Positions 1-8,932 are shown, numbered from the stretch's first letter. The stretch is 33,884 bases of DNA from Candidatus Nanopelagicales bacterium (GCA_030834185.1 JAURFT010000011.1:1-33884), one strand, 5' to 3'. The notes: generated from the letters alone by a model not told the origin. Program-made: numbers and translations.

Positions 1-496
1 CACCGCCTCCTCTGGGCTTGCAGTGACCCTAACCTCAAATACACCAGCCGTTTGCAGCATTGTTTCCGGTCAGGTTGATCAGGTTGCTTCAGGAACTTGC
101 TCCATTACCGCATCACAACCTGGGCAATCACTCAATTATTCGGCAGCAGATCCAGTTACACGCAGTTTTGTAATTTCAAAAGTAAATCAAAATCCTTCAA
201 TTTCTGGAGTTCCAAGTAATGTTAGTAGAGCTACAAGTGGGCAGGCTTGGAATTATTCGCCCTGGATTACCGCATCCAATTCTTATGGCACAATTACTTG
301 GTCATTAGAAGGTGCTAATCGTGAACGCGGGACAATATCTGAAAATACCGCAGATACAAGACAATACTCATCCAAAAGCGGTAATCCAATCAAGGTGGGA
401 AGGAACTGGCAGACTGGGAATCTCACTTTGCGACTTACTGTTTCAGGTAACAATATTTACAACAGCTACACCAGAACATGGAGCATTGGCTGGTGA
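1..496 (+). CDS. C-terminal part of a secreted/cell-surface protein with actinobacterial Ig-like repeat (5' truncated by window)
   Basis: Frame open from nt 2 (TASSGLAVTLTSNTPAVCSIVSGQVDQVASGTCSITASQPGQSLNYSAADPVTRSFVISK), typical 'CtV..G.....GtCtItA.Q.G...y.aA..v.rsF.v' repeat; stop at 494-496. Confidence 0.7.
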   Translation, partial: TASSGLAVTLTSNTPAVCSIVSGQVDQVASGTCSITASQPGQSLNYSAADPVTRSFVISKVNQNPSISGVPSNVSRATSGQAWNYSPWITASNSYGTITWSLEGANRERGTISENTADTRQYSSKSGNPIKVGRNWQTGNLTLRLTVSGNNIYNSYTRTWSIGW

Positions 497-581
497 TGCT
501 ACCCAATAGGCCTTTTCACATTTTTGTGATTGAACTTATTAAATTGGTAGCTAATTAGAAGTTGGTTTCTTTCCCGTTGGG

Positions 582-699
582 GCAGTAATCCAGCCAGCGT
601 GACCGTAGCTCCCACGCGCCTTAGAGGGGAGTTGGGAACTGGTAGAGTCCTTACGATTTAAGCGTGAAAGTGCAATTTAGGGCCTTTAGCTCAGCTGGC
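582..699 (+). repeat. Left copy of ~120-bp direct repeat: tRNA-Lys upstream region plus first ~20 nt of the tRNA (truncated)
   Basis: GCAGTAATCCAGCCAGCG...CGATTTAAGCGTGAAAG.GCAATTTAGGGCCTTTAGCTCAGCTGGC aligns to 27378-27497 with about 9 substitutions and one 2-nt indel. Confidence 0.93.
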
Positions 700-708
700 T
701 AGGCATCG
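680..708 (+). pseudogene. Truncated tRNA 5' remnant (acceptor 5' strand and D-arm only)
   Basis: GGGCCTTTAGCTCAGCTGGCTAGGCATCG matches the 5' end of the intact tRNA-Lys at 27478; no anticodon arm or 3' half follows. Confidence 0.85.
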
Positions 709-752
709 TATTTATTTCTCAAGATGAACTCAGTTCAGCTCAACTATTGCTG

Positions 753-766
753 GGGAATCGTTACCG
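753..766 (+). promoter_or_regulatory. Candidate LacI-family operator (GGGAATCGTTACCG)
   Basis: Intergenic, upstream of SDR at 864; shares core AATCGTTACC with sites at 4366, 4395 and 24062. Confidence 0.5.
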
Positions 767-863
767 CACCTAATCTAAGTAAGTAATAGTTTTATTGAGG
801 CTGAGATTAATCGAACCGCAGTTTGAATTGCCTGAATTATCTCAGCTTGAGCAAGGGAGCATT

Positions 864-1670
864 ATGGGATTAGAAATGTTTGACCTAACTGGCCGAGTTG
901 CAGTGGTCTCTGGTGCTGCCAGTGGCATGGGTAAAGCTATGGCAACTGCGGTTGCCGAAGCAGGCGCTGATGTTCTGCTTGTTGATATAGATCAAGGTGG
1001 TGTGGAGCGAACCGCGAGAGAGTTAGCGTATCTAGGTAGAAAAATTGTTGCTGAAGTATGTGATGTATCTGATCTGGCAGCGATAGATCAGTTATGGGAG
1101 AAATTAGATAAGCATTTTGGCAGAGTTGATTTTCTGGGAAATGTTGCCGGCAATGGGGCACTAGGTAAACCAGAAGAGATTTCGATGGACACAGTTAAGC
1201 AGGTTGTTCAGAATTTAGTTATTGGACGTTTTTATATGTGTCAGCATGCTGGTAAACGAATGTTGAAGCAAGGCAAAGGCAGCATTGTCAATATTGGTTC
1301 TTTAGCATCAATGAATGCGTTAGGTCGCGGCCATATTGCATACAGCATGTCAATGGGCGCAGTTATTCAGATGACTCGAGAGCTCAGCACCGAATGGAGC
1401 AGCAGAGGGGTTCGTGTTAATGCCATTTTGCCAGGACAGATAATGAATCCACAAATGGAGAAACGAATTGAGAATGATCCAGATATTGAAAACTTCTGGC
1501 TGCGCGGTCTGCCAATTGGAAGATTAGGACAGCCAGATGAAATAAAAGGTCTGTCAGTTTTGATGGCATCTGATGCATCTTCATTTATTACTGGTGCACT
1601 GATTCCATTTGATGGTGGCAACTTGGCTAAGAATGCTGGTGGCTCACATCCAGGGATGCCTAAAAGCTAA
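864..1670 (+). CDS. Short-chain dehydrogenase/reductase family protein (atypical active site)
   Basis: MGLEMFDLTGRVAVVSGAASGMG...; ATG at 864 with upstream GGGAGC preferred over TTG at 795. YxxxK reads YSMSM. Confidence 0.85.
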   Translation: MGLEMFDLTGRVAVVSGAASGMGKAMATAVAEAGADVLLVDIDQGGVERTARELAYLGRKIVAEVCDVSDLAAIDQLWEKLDKHFGRVDFLGNVAGNGALGKPEEISMDTVKQVVQNLVIGRFYMCQHAGKRMLKQGKGSIVNIGSLASMNALGRGHIAYSMSMGAVIQMTRELSTEWSSRGVRVNAILPGQIMNPQMEKRIENDPDIENFWLRGLPIGRLGQPDEIKGLSVLMASDASSFITGALIPFDGGNLAKNAGGSHPGMPKS

Positions 1671-2572
1671 CTAGTTTTTGGTTGCGCCAGGTTATAAATC
1701 ACTAAACCAGTGATAGTTAATATCAAAGCTGGAATAACTGCCAAGCTCACTTTTTGTTCAAACAACCACCAACCAATAAGCGCAATAATTGGGATTTTGG
1801 TTAATCCAACCAGCTGCAATACTGCTGCTTGGCCGTGTTTTAGATACAGATTAGTCATCGCATGAACCACGATCTGACCAATGAAGGCGATTAAAGCAAT
1901 ACCAAGCCATTCTTGATTTGTTTGTACCATAAGCGAACTCTGAGTTAGTAACGCATAACCGAGTGCAATTAGCGTTGAAATTGAAAAAACAATTGCAACA
2001 TATGAAAAGTTTGTAACTGTGGATCTAACTTGTTGTCCAATAATCATATACAGCGCATGAGTTATGGCTGCGATTAGCAGTAATAGCAGTGAAATTAGAT
2101 TCTTTGCTGAAAATGAACTTGCATAGTATGCATAAAGCACAATGCCACCAAATCCAGCCAGCAATCCCGCCCACTGGCCAGCTGTCAGAGTTTGTTTGAA
2201 AAGCAGCATGGATAACACACCAACCCAGATGGTTCCAGTTGACATAATGGTGTAAAAAACTGCCAAACTAACTTGATACAAACCTTCCATGTATGTGATT
2301 AAATGAATTGCGAGCGCGAGTCCAGCAATCAGCATTAAACCCCACTGCTTTTTATTGATAGCTCGATAAAATCTTGGCTCTCCTATAAATGCCAATGGTA
2401 AGAAAAATAATGCAGCAATAAGGCAACGCCAGAATGTCACTACCAAAGGATCCATCGCATAAGCCAGCACAATCGGACTTACAACTAGCGCAGATAACTG
2501 AATAATAAGTAAATATGCAACATCACGAAATGGATGATCAGCAATGCGATTGCTGGCACCTTTAAAATTCAT
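1667..2572 (-). CDS. DMT/EamA-family transporter
   Basis: 301 aa, about ten hydrophobic segments, 'VTFWRCLIAALFFLPLAF' EamA-like N-terminal motif. Confidence 0.85.
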   Translation of the reverse strand: MNFKGASNRIADHPFRDVAYLLIIQLSALVVSPIVLAYAMDPLVVTFWRCLIAALFFLPLAFIGEPRFYRAINKKQWGLMLIAGLALAIHLITYMEGLYQVSLAVFYTIMSTGTIWVGVLSMLLFKQTLTAGQWAGLLAGFGGIVLYAYYASSFSAKNLISLLLLLIAAITHALYMIIGQQVRSTVTNFSYVAIVFSISTLIALGYALLTQSSLMVQTNQEWLGIALIAFIGQIVVHAMTNLYLKHGQAAVLQLVGLTKIPIIALIGWWLFEQKVSLAVIPALILTITGLVIYNLAQPKTS

Positions 2573-2622
2573 TCTGCCACCAAATTATTCTGGATTTTTT
2601 TGCTGAAAAGCTCATATCTGCA

Positions 2623-3528
2623 TCAGCCAGTTCTTGGTTGAGCAAGGTTATAAATTACTAAGCCACCAATTGTTAGCACCAACGCCGGAATTACCTGTAA
2701 TCCAATTCGCTGATTAAATATAACCCAACCAATTATGGCAACCAGCGGAATTTGAATTAACATGGTTAGTTGCAGCAGCGCTGCTTCACCATGCTTTAAG
2801 TAAAGATTTGAAACTGTGTGAACCAAAATTTGACCAAAAAAAGTGATTAACAAAATACCTATCCAGTCACTACTTTTCTCAACCAGAATTGGCCGCTGGG
2901 TAATTAGGGAATAACCCAGCGAAACAACTGCAGCAACCGCAAAAATTACTGCGACATAAGCAAAATTAGTCATGGTTGCGCGAACCTTTTGACCAATCAC
3001 AACATATACCGCACCAGATGAGGCTGAAGCTAACAGCCATAGCAGCGCAGCTAAGTTATCAGCTTCAAAAGAACTTCCAACATAGGCATAAAGCACAATG
3101 CCGCTGATACCTAAAGCCAAGCCTGCCCATTGGCCGGTAGTTAAGAATTGCTTTAATAAAAATATGCCAATTAATCCAACCCAGATTGCGCCAGTTGACA
3201 TAATTGTGAGCGCAACCCCAAGGCTAACTTGATACAAACCTTGCATTAATCCTATGAAATGGATCGCTAGTGCAACTCCTGCCAACAACATATAACCCCA
3301 TTGTGAGTTAGTTATGTTTTTATAGAACTTTGGTTGAGTGAAAAGCGCAATTGGAAAAAAAATTAGCGCCCCAAAAAAACAACGCCAGAAGGTAACTAGC
3401 ACCGGATCTATGGCATAGGCGACCACAATTGGGTTAAGGATCAATGCAGAGGTATTGATAGTAATTAAGTAAATAATGTCACGATGGCGATGAGATGAGA
3501 TGTGATCCCCAGCAGCAGAAAGACTCAT
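2623..3528 (-). CDS. DMT/EamA-family transporter (tandem paralogue)
   Basis: 301 aa; shares blocks such as VTFWRC, QGLYQVSL, IMSTG-IWVG, TGQWAGL, GIVLYAY, LYLKHG-AA-LQL, GLVIYNLAQP with the neighbour. Confidence 0.85.
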   Translation of the reverse strand: MSLSAAGDHISSHRHRDIIYLITINTSALILNPIVVAYAIDPVLVTFWRCFFGALIFFPIALFTQPKFYKNITNSQWGYMLLAGVALAIHFIGLMQGLYQVSLGVALTIMSTGAIWVGLIGIFLLKQFLTTGQWAGLALGISGIVLYAYVGSSFEADNLAALLWLLASASSGAVYVVIGQKVRATMTNFAYVAVIFAVAAVVSLGYSLITQRPILVEKSSDWIGILLITFFGQILVHTVSNLYLKHGEAALLQLTMLIQIPLVAIIGWVIFNQRIGLQVIPALVLTIGGLVIYNLAQPRTG

Positions 3529-4293
3529 TTAGTTGGCGGACCAACCTCCATCAACTGACAACACAATTCCATGCACATATTCAGCAGCTGGTGAAGCTAA
3601 GAACACCGCAGCTCCTGCAATATCTTCTGGCTTTCCCCATCGCTTGGCAGTAATGCGACTATTGATGAATGCATAACGCTCAGGCATATCGGTTTTTAAA
3701 TTAGAATTTATATCAGTTTCAATAAAGCCTGGTGCAATTGCATTTACATTAACCCCATGCTGCGCCCACTCATTGGAAATAGCTTTGGTGATGCCGCCAA
3801 TTCCATGCTTTGAGGCGGCATAACTAACCACATTTAATCCACCCTGTAGTGTCCAAAGTGAGCCAATAAAGATTATCTTTCCGCTTTTTCGCTCTACCAT
3901 TTGTTTACCAACTTCACGGGCCAACACAAACGGTGCAGTTAAATTCACCTGCATGACTTGATCCCACATCTCATTAGTGTGCTCAAGGGTTGGGGTGCGC
4001 TGAGTTATTCCCGCATTATTGACCAAAATATCAATTTTTAAATCAGTTAATTTCTCAGTTAGGGCTTTAACTTCAGCTGGGTTAGCAAAATCACATTTTA
4101 TTGCAGTAAACCTGCGCCCAAGTGCCTTAACTTGGTCTTCAACTTCACTTGGACCTTCACCTAGTTGGGCACTAACGCCAATTATGTCCGCACCCTGAGC
4201 TGCGAAAGCTACCGCGATTGCCTTACCAATACCCCTTCGAGCTCCAGTAATAAGCGCTGTTTTCCCGCTTAGATCAAAAATGGGTGATACCAA
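3529..4293 (-). CDS. SDR oxidoreductase, KduD-like (2-deoxy-D-gluconate 3-dehydrogenase family)
   Basis: FDLSGKTALITGARRGIGKAIA, NNAG, SYAASK, SVDGGWSAN. Confidence 0.85.
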   Translation of the reverse strand: MVSPIFDLSGKTALITGARRGIGKAIAVAFAAQGADIIGVSAQLGEGPSEVEDQVKALGRRFTAIKCDFANPAEVKALTEKLTDLKIDILVNNAGITQRTPTLEHTNEMWDQVMQVNLTAPFVLAREVGKQMVERKSGKIIFIGSLWTLQGGLNVVSYAASKHGIGGITKAISNEWAQHGVNVNAIAPGFIETDINSNLKTDMPERYAFINSRITAKRWGKPEDIAGAAVFLASPAAEYVHGIVLSVDGGWSAN

Positions 4294-4365
4294 TTAGTCA
4301 CCATTCCAAGATTAGAAAAATCATTGGGTTCACCTTAGTTGGATTGAGGTGAAGAAGTCCATCTC

Positions 4366-4379
4366 TGGTAACGATTTAA
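4366..4379 (-). promoter_or_regulatory. Candidate LacI-family operator (minus strand TTAAATCGTTACCA)
   Basis: In the divergent intergenic region 4294-4509; paired with the opposite-facing site at 4395-4408. Confidence 0.5.
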
Positions 4380-4394
4380 TATCTAAGCAAATTA

Positions 4395-4408
4395 TGAATT
4401 CGTTACCA
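4395..4408 (+). promoter_or_regulatory. Candidate LacI-family operator (TGAATTCGTTACCA)
   Basis: Shares CGTTACCA with the site at 4366-4379 (opposite orientation). Confidence 0.5.
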
Positions 4409-4441
4409 CACCAAGTTTGGTTGCAGTTTGGTTTCATCGTG

Positions 4442-4470
4442 TTGACTTGCACTTTAGGCAAGTCTACGCT
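4442..4470 (+). promoter_or_regulatory. Candidate sigma70-type promoter overlapping an inverted repeat
   Basis: TTGACT (4442-4447), 17-nt spacer, TACGCT (4465-4470); GACTTGC-actttag-GCAAGTC perfect IR at 4444-4464. Confidence 0.5.
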
Positions 4471-4509
4471 TCACCACAGTTACCAAAAAGAAATTACAAA
4501 TGGAGCAAA

Positions 4510-5484
4510 ATGACAAAACCTATATTTGCAGTAGCAACTGGATCTATTGCAATGCCAAACTGGATTGATCCACTTGCAAAAGAATTAGGTTTTGAATTGC
4601 GACCTGGGTCCATTGACACTCCAGCTGAAGTTGCAGAATTAACTGAAGGCGCGACCTCATTGCTTGTTGCAGTGCAACCAGTTACTCGCGAAAAAATTGC
4701 AGCGCTGGCAAGTTCGGTTGAATCAATTGGTCGAATGGGAGTTGGGCTAGACAATATAGATTTAGATGCAGCTAAGGAACATGGCATTGCAGTAGTGCAT
4801 CAGCCAGCCTATGCAATTGATGAAGTTTCTAACCATGCTGCCGCAATGATTCTGGCTTCAAATCGAGTGCTGTTGCAATCAGATCAAGACTTGCGCAGCA
4901 ATGGTTGGCGAACGCAGGATTTTCCAAGGGTAATGTCACTTGAGAATTCAGTGTTAGGCGTGATTGGTTGCGGTCGAATTGGCCATGCGCTGATGACCAA
5001 GATGCGACCTTTCTTTACTGAAGTTATTGGATATGACCCAATGCTAAAAGCAGATTCATTTGATTTTGAATTAGTTTCATCTGTTGATGAAATATTAAAG
5101 CGTTCTGATGTGATTTCGCTGCATTCACCACTTACTCCAGAAACTAAGAATTTAATCGATGCGCGTGCAATTTCTGTTATGAAAGATGGCGCAATGTTGG
5201 TTAACGTTTCTCGCGGTGGATTAATCGATGAAATAGCTTTAGCTGCTGCACTTGCCTCAGGTAAAATCTCAGCTGCTGGTTTGGATGTTTTTGAAGCCGA
5301 ACCGCTACCTGAAAATTCAGTGCTTCGCGGTGCTCCTAATTTGATCCTAAGCAGCCATATTGCCTGGTACTCCGAAGTTGCTGGACCTCGGCTAGTGCAG
5401 TGGTCAGCAAAAGATGTTTTTGAATATCACAAATCTAAATCAATAACTCACGGTCGCTTAGCTGTTGACCCAAGATCTAATTAG
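4510..5484 (+). CDS. D-isomer specific 2-hydroxyacid dehydrogenase
   Basis: MTKPIFAVATGS...; VGLDNIDLDAAKEHGI, GVIGCGRIG, VNVSRGGLID, AGLDVFEAEPLP, SSHIAW (catalytic R, E, H present). ATG 4510 preferred over upstream GTG 4417. Confidence 0.88.
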   Translation: MTKPIFAVATGSIAMPNWIDPLAKELGFELRPGSIDTPAEVAELTEGATSLLVAVQPVTREKIAALASSVESIGRMGVGLDNIDLDAAKEHGIAVVHQPAYAIDEVSNHAAAMILASNRVLLQSDQDLRSNGWRTQDFPRVMSLENSVLGVIGCGRIGHALMTKMRPFFTEVIGYDPMLKADSFDFELVSSVDEILKRSDVISLHSPLTPETKNLIDARAISVMKDGAMLVNVSRGGLIDEIALAAALASGKISAAGLDVFEAEPLPENSVLRGAPNLILSSHIAWYSEVAGPRLVQWSAKDVFEYHKSKSITHGRLAVDPRSN

Positions 5485-5499
5485 TTAAGGAGCATCACA

Positions 5500-5748
5500 A
5501 TGGAAGAAGTGTTCATTCCTGCGCTGGGCATGGCGATGGAAGAGGCTTATTTAGAAAAATGGCTAAAGCATCCAGGTGATGCTGTGAACGCTGGAGATGT
5601 CATTGCACTTATTGAGACGGATAAAGCGCAAGTTGAAGTTGCATGTGAAACAGCAGGAACTGTTGGTAAGCACCGATTCGAAGTGGGGGCTTCGGTACCG
5701 GTTGGTGAAACCATTACTGTTGTTTTAGCGCCAGGCGAATCTGAATAA
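5500..5748 (+). CDS. Stand-alone lipoyl/biotinyl domain protein (82 aa)
   Basis: MEEVFIPALGMAMEEAYLEKWLKHPGDAVNAGDVIALIETDKAQVEVACETAGTV; lipoyl-Lys motif ETDKA; nothing after the single domain. Confidence 0.85.
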   Translation: MEEVFIPALGMAMEEAYLEKWLKHPGDAVNAGDVIALIETDKAQVEVACETAGTVGKHRFEVGASVPVGETITVVLAPGESE

Positions 5749-5752
5749 GGGA

Positions 5753-6742
5753 ATGGTAGGAGAAGTCATGGGGACAAGAGAAGAAATGCTAGCCATGTTG
5801 CGAATGATGATGATGATTCGCAATTTTGAAGAAACTGCCGACAAGCTGACACTTCGGGGAAAAGTTTCTGGTGGTATGCATAACTCATCAGGCCAAGAGG
5901 CGGTTGCCGTTGGCGTGATGAGTGCTCTTGCCCCTGACGATGTAATTGCTACAACACACCGGTCTCACCATCACACCTTGGCAAAAGGATTTAGTGCGCG
6001 TGAAGTGATGGCAGAGTTAATGACTAAAGCAACCGGAGTATCTAAGGGTCGTGGTGCATCAATGCACCTTGGCGATGTTGCTCGCGGCCACTTTGGTGGT
6101 AACGGAATTGTGGGCGCAGGCATGGGTATTGGTATGGGTGCTGCACTTGGCATCAAACTTGCTGGCGATAAAAAAGTAGCAGTTGGGTTTGTTGGAGATG
6201 GTGGTATGAATACCGGCCGCACCTGGGAAGCTGTAAATATGGCTGCGATCTGGAAGCTACCTTTAATTGTGGTAGTTGATAACAATCAATATGCTGTTGA
6301 AACTTTCATTGAACGTGTAACCGCTGGTGGCGACCTACCAAAGCGCGCTAGTGGATTTGGGTTGCCAGCATCAACAATTGATGGCCAAAATGTGCTCGAA
6401 GTTAAAGATGCAGTAGCTAAGGCGCGTGATTTTGCGCTAGCTGGCAATGGTCCAACATTTTTAAATGCGGTTACTTATCGCTATTACGGACACAACGTTG
6501 GCGAAAAAGGGCAGTATCGAACTTTAGAAGAGATTGAAGATTGGCGAACCAATCGTGATCCTATTGATCAACTTGCAGCTAGATTATTTGCTGATGGTTT
6601 ATTAGATCAAGCAACATTTGATGAGATGACCGCGAGTGTGGAAGCTGAAATTAAAGATGCCGTGGAGTTTGCTGAAAACTCACCGAATCCAGATCCAGCT
6701 GACGTAATGCTAAATGTTGATTCTGGAAAGTTGAGAGGTTAA
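5753..6742 (+). CDS. Thiamine-PP-dependent dehydrogenase E1 component alpha subunit
   Basis: MHNSSGQEAVAVGV, TTHRSHHH, GDGGMNTGRTWEAVNMAAIWKLPLIVVVDNNQYA. Start may be ATG 5768, which has the SD-like GGAG upstream. Confidence 0.88.
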   Translation: MVGEVMGTREEMLAMLRMMMMIRNFEETADKLTLRGKVSGGMHNSSGQEAVAVGVMSALAPDDVIATTHRSHHHTLAKGFSAREVMAELMTKATGVSKGRGASMHLGDVARGHFGGNGIVGAGMGIGMGAALGIKLAGDKKVAVGFVGDGGMNTGRTWEAVNMAAIWKLPLIVVVDNNQYAVETFIERVTAGGDLPKRASGFGLPASTIDGQNVLEVKDAVAKARDFALAGNGPTFLNAVTYRYYGHNVGEKGQYRTLEEIEDWRTNRDPIDQLAARLFADGLLDQATFDEMTASVEAEIKDAVEFAENSPNPDPADVMLNVDSGKLRG

Positions 6743-6744
6743 TC

Positions 6745-7716
6745 ATGGCAAGTGAACCAACATACTCTGAGGCTTATCAATCGGGTATTCGCGAGGAGAT
6801 GAATAACAATCCAAAAATATTCATCATGGGCACAGACCTACAAGAGCGCGGTGGACACTTTGCTCAGGTTAAAGGAATTGCACAAGAGTTTGGTGGCGAG
6901 CGGGTAAGAGATACCCCAATTTCAGAAGCAGCCATGATCGCAGCTGGAGTTGGCGCAGCGATGTATGGCATGCGCCCAGTTGTAGATTTAAATTTCATGG
7001 ACTTTGCGTTAGGCGCAATGGATGAAATTATTAATCAAGCAGCCCATATTCGATATATGTTTAATGGCTCAGTTCCGCTAATTATTCGTGCAACATCTGG
7101 AATTGCTCAAGCAGGTGCGCATCACAACAATAGTTTTGAGTCATTTTTTGCGCACACCCCAGGACTCTCTGTTGCAGTGCCAGGAACACCATGGGATGTT
7201 AAAGGGCTGCTAAAAACTGCGCTACGCGCTGATGATCCAGTTATATTTATGATGCACAAAAAATTAACTGGCATGCGCGGTCCTATTGGTGGGCCAGAAG
7301 ATTTAGTTCCGTTTGGCAAAGCTCGCATCGCTCGAGAAGGTGCAGATGCGACTTTGGTTACCTACGGCTACACCTTGATTCCAGCCATGAAAGCTGCTGA
7401 AACTTTAGCTGCTGAAGGCAAGCAGGTTGAGATTTTGGACTTAAGAACACTGTTCCCAATGGATATGGATGCAGTAATTGAGGCAGTTAAGCGAACTGGT
7501 CGCATGGTGGTTGTTGATGAAGCGCCGCTGTTTGCTTCAATCACTGCTGAAATCGCTGCTACTGCATCTGAGGCTGCATTTGATTCGCTGAAGGGTCCAA
7601 TAGTTCGAGTTGGAGCACAACGAGCTCCGCTTAGTGCAGATCCTGGGATGGTGGAAGCTACTATTCCATCGATTTCGGATATAGAAGCAGCGTTACGTAA
7701 AGTGCTTAGCTACTAA
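6745..7716 (+). CDS. Dehydrogenase E1 component beta subunit
   Basis: GGVFGVT-type N-terminus variant, DTPISEAAMIAAGVGAAMYGMRPVVDLNFMDF, QAGAHHNNSFESFFAHTPGLSV, DLRTLFPMD; immediately downstream of E1 alpha. Confidence 0.88.
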   Translation: MASEPTYSEAYQSGIREEMNNNPKIFIMGTDLQERGGHFAQVKGIAQEFGGERVRDTPISEAAMIAAGVGAAMYGMRPVVDLNFMDFALGAMDEIINQAAHIRYMFNGSVPLIIRATSGIAQAGAHHNNSFESFFAHTPGLSVAVPGTPWDVKGLLKTALRADDPVIFMMHKKLTGMRGPIGGPEDLVPFGKARIAREGADATLVTYGYTLIPAMKAAETLAAEGKQVEILDLRTLFPMDMDAVIEAVKRTGRMVVVDEAPLFASITAEIAATASEAAFDSLKGPIVRVGAQRAPLSADPGMVEATIPSISDIEAALRKVLSY

Positions 7717-7747
7717 TATCTGAACTACTTAGTTTAGGAGTGGGCTA

Positions 7748-8932
7748 ATGCCAAACTTGCTACCCAAGTTTCGCAAACCTGAATTCAGCGCGAAAAAACG
7801 CCGAGTTAAACGAGCGCTAACTATTTATGATCTTCGCAATGCAGCAAAAAGCTGCACGCCAACGCCAGCTTTTGATTACACAGATGGTGCTGCTGAAGAT
7901 GAGATTAGTTTGCAGCGAGCTCGGGATGCCTATCGCAATGTGGAGTTTCAACCAAATGTGCTGCGAGATGTCTCGCAGTTAGATACTGCAGTTGATTTAT
8001 TTGGCAAAGCTTCAGCTTTTCCACTAGGGATAGCACCAACTGGATTCACTCGAATGATGAATACTGAAGGTGAAGTTGCTGGTAGCAGGGCAGCTGCAAA
8101 GTTTGGTATTCCATTCTGTCTTTCAACCATGGGCACAACTTCTATTGAAGATGTGATGCAGGCAGCGCCAACTGGTCGCAACATGTTTCAGCTTTATATG
8201 TGGAAAGACCGCGAGAAAAGCATGGCGCTAGTAGATCGGGCAGCGAAAGCAGGCGTTGACACTTTGATGTTAACCGTTGATGTTCCAGTTGCCGGGGCCA
8301 GATTGCGCGATGTGCGAAATGGCCTAACTGTGCCACCAACTTTAACTTTGAAAACAATGTTAAATGCCGCACCACGAGTTGGTTGGTGGTGGAATTTTCT
8401 AACAAAACCAAAATTGGAATTTGCTTCGCTAGGCGAATGGCCCGGCACGGTTGCTGAATTGATTGATAGCATGTTTGACCCAACTATTGATTATCAAGAT
8501 TTAAAGTGGATTCGCGAATATTGGAGCGGCAATTTAGTAGTTAAAGGCATTCAGACAGTTGAAGATGCCAAGTTAGCTTTTGATCATGGCGCTGACGCAA
8601 TTATGCTTTCAAATCATGGCGGCAGACAGCTCGATAGAGCTCCAGTGCCGCTGTATCAGTTGCAAGAAACTGTTAAAGCAGTTGGTAAAGATAAGCCAAT
8701 TCATATTGATACTGGAATTATGCATGGCGCAGATGTGGTCACTGCGCTAGCTCATGGAGCTAAGTTCGCCTGGGTAGGTCGCGCCTACCTATATGGACTG
8801 ATGGCCGGCGGCCAGTTAGGCGCGGAGCGATCACTTGAGATATTAACTAATCAAATGTCACGCACTATGAGATTATTAGGTGTAAGCAATGTGGCTGAAC
8901 TTGAGCCAAAACATGTTAAGTTTTTGCAATGA
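7748..8932 (+). CDS. FMN-dependent alpha-hydroxy-acid dehydrogenase (LldD/GOX family)
   Basis: FDYTDGAAEDEISLQRARDAYRNVEFQPNVLRDVS, LTVDVPVAGARLRDVRNG, LSNHGGRQLDRAP, FAWVGRAYLYGL. Confidence 0.9.
   Translation: MPNLLPKFRKPEFSAKKRRVKRALTIYDLRNAAKSCTPTPAFDYTDGAAEDEISLQRARDAYRNVEFQPNVLRDVSQLDTAVDLFGKASAFPLGIAPTGFTRMMNTEGEVAGSRAAAKFGIPFCLSTMGTTSIEDVMQAAPTGRNMFQLYMWKDREKSMALVDRAAKAGVDTLMLTVDVPVAGARLRDVRNGLTVPPTLTLKTMLNAAPRVGWWWNFLTKPKLEFASLGEWPGTVAELIDSMFDPTIDYQDLKWIREYWSGNLVVKGIQTVEDAKLAFDHGADAIMLSNHGGRQLDRAPVPLYQLQETVKAVGKDKPIHIDTGIMHGADVVTALAHGAKFAWVGRAYLYGLMAGGQLGAERSLEILTNQMSRTMRLLGVSNVAELEPKHVKFLQ

Noticed and set aside
516-529. TCACA-TTTT-TGTGA hairpin after the surface-protein gene as a terminator
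   Set aside because: Only a 5-bp AT-rich stem with no downstream T-run; too weak to claim.
680-752. A second functional tRNA at the left repeat
   Set aside because: After the D-arm there is no anticodon stem, T-arm or 3' acceptor strand; it is a truncated copy.
5971-6285. Antisense ORFs such as 5971-6285, 8142-8483, 8194-8472, 14220-14486, 19857-20225 and 33247-33591
   Set aside because: They lie fully within well-supported genes on the opposite strand and show low-complexity, non-family-like translations.
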